6,031 nucleotides of DNA, taken from Leptolyngbya sp. SIO4C1. GTDB lineage: Bacteria > Cyanobacteriota > Cyanobacteriia > Phormidesmidales > Phormidesmidaceae. The position numbers and the translations under genes were made by a program. Shown piece by piece: positions 5,880-6,031 of the stretch. The DNA lies in NCBI GenBank assembly GCA_010671975.1, contig JAAHIA010000307.1, forward strand, positions 1 through 6,031. The letters are read 5' to 3'. Each line of letters starts with the position of its first letter. Position 1 is the stretch's first letter. The notes under the pieces were generated by a model. It saw only the letters and a list, made by a program, of their open reading frames with translations, had not been told where the DNA came from and made no database searches.

Positions 5880-6031
5880 GCTGTACCATTCAACGTAGCT
5901 CTTCCGAGCTGGCCTAATCAGCTTGGCGGAGTTAGCTGCTCGTTCGGTATTGCTAGTACCGGCGGGCAGCGCTAAGTTTCAGGATCTGACTCACCGCTGA
6001 GACAGCGGCTTAATGATTGAGCATATCTGGG
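5880..6031 (-). other. Hairpin-rich non-coding stretch, possible structured RNA
   Basis: With the leader at 5735-5879 this makes about 300 bases without a convincing gene. Three further stems are present. AGCTC (5897-5901) pairs with GAGCT (5906-5910) and gives a GGAA (GNRA-type) tetraloop on the minus strand. A compound stem has TTAGC/GCTAA and TGC/GCA (5932-5939 with 5966-5975, two-base bulge), capped by CGGTA/TACCG (5945-5949 with 5957-5961). CCGCTG (5994-5999) pairs with CAGCGG (6003-6008). A weak -10-like TATGCT lies at 6025-6020 on the minus strand. It resembles no tRNA, tmRNA, SRP or RNase P RNA I know. The window edge cuts off anything further upstream. Confidence 0.35.

Noticed and set aside
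5838..5973. Short plus-strand open frame through the hairpin region
   Set aside because: It has no start codon after the upstream stop and no recognisable domain; the stems explain the sequence better.
5880..6031. tRNA, tmRNA, SRP RNA or glutamine (glnA) riboswitch
   Set aside because: No T-loop GTTCGA with acceptor pairing, no tmRNA ends, no SRP asymmetric loop beside the GGAA tip, and no GAAGTAGG glnA core on either strand.
1..6031. CRISPR array or retron
   Set aside because: There are no regularly spaced identical direct repeats, no Cas protein and no reverse transcriptase in the window.

Overview
The window looks like chromosomal DNA from a cyanobacterium. The octamer GCGATCGC (HIP1), over-represented in many cyanobacterial genomes, occurs eight times (starts at 210, 536, 1744, 1985, 2284, 3338, 3595 and 4494), where about 0.1 would be expected by chance in 6 kb. 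The gene families present are also typical of filamentous or Leptolyngbya-like cyanobacteria. No species can be named from the sequence alone.

Layout. (1) Positions 1-1917, plus strand: a large soluble hybrid histidine kinase with order receiver, coiled coil, PAS, HisKA, HATPase, receiver. Its first receiver is cut, and the codon at 1-3 is an in-frame TAG. (2) Positions 1981-3819, plus: a 612-residue protein with a long uncharacterised N-terminal half and about five TPR-like repeats in the C-terminal half. (3) Positions 3915-4673, plus: a tryptophan-rich multi-pass membrane protein of the TspO/MBR-related type, preceded by a palindrome and a pyrimidine-rich leader. (4) Positions 4736-5344, minus and convergent with the TspO-like gene: a 202-residue protein with a PD-(D/E)XK nuclease-like signature. 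(5) Positions 5374-5480: a small inverted-repeat element resembling a MITE, flanked by TA on both sides. (6) Positions 5510-5734, minus: a 74-residue orphan protein with a good ribosome binding site. (7) Positions 5735-6031: no convincing gene but an unusually dense run of inverted repeats, best read as a structured RNA and/or a terminator and leader on the minus strand.

How the genes relate. The three plus-strand genes are co-directional with gaps of 63 and 97 bases, which suits loosely spaced neighbours better than a tight operon. Signalling (hybrid kinase), protein-protein scaffolding (TPR) and a sensory membrane protein sit side by side, but the sequence does not show that they act together. 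The right-hand 1.5 kb differs: opposite strand, no HIP1 sites, AT-richer coding sequence, an apparent mobile repeat and hairpin-rich intergenic DNA. That fits a small accessory patch beside a more stable block. No complete new system is evident. The best candidates for follow-up are the hairpin array at 5758-6008, the MITE-like element, and the in-frame stop in the first receiver domain of the kinase.
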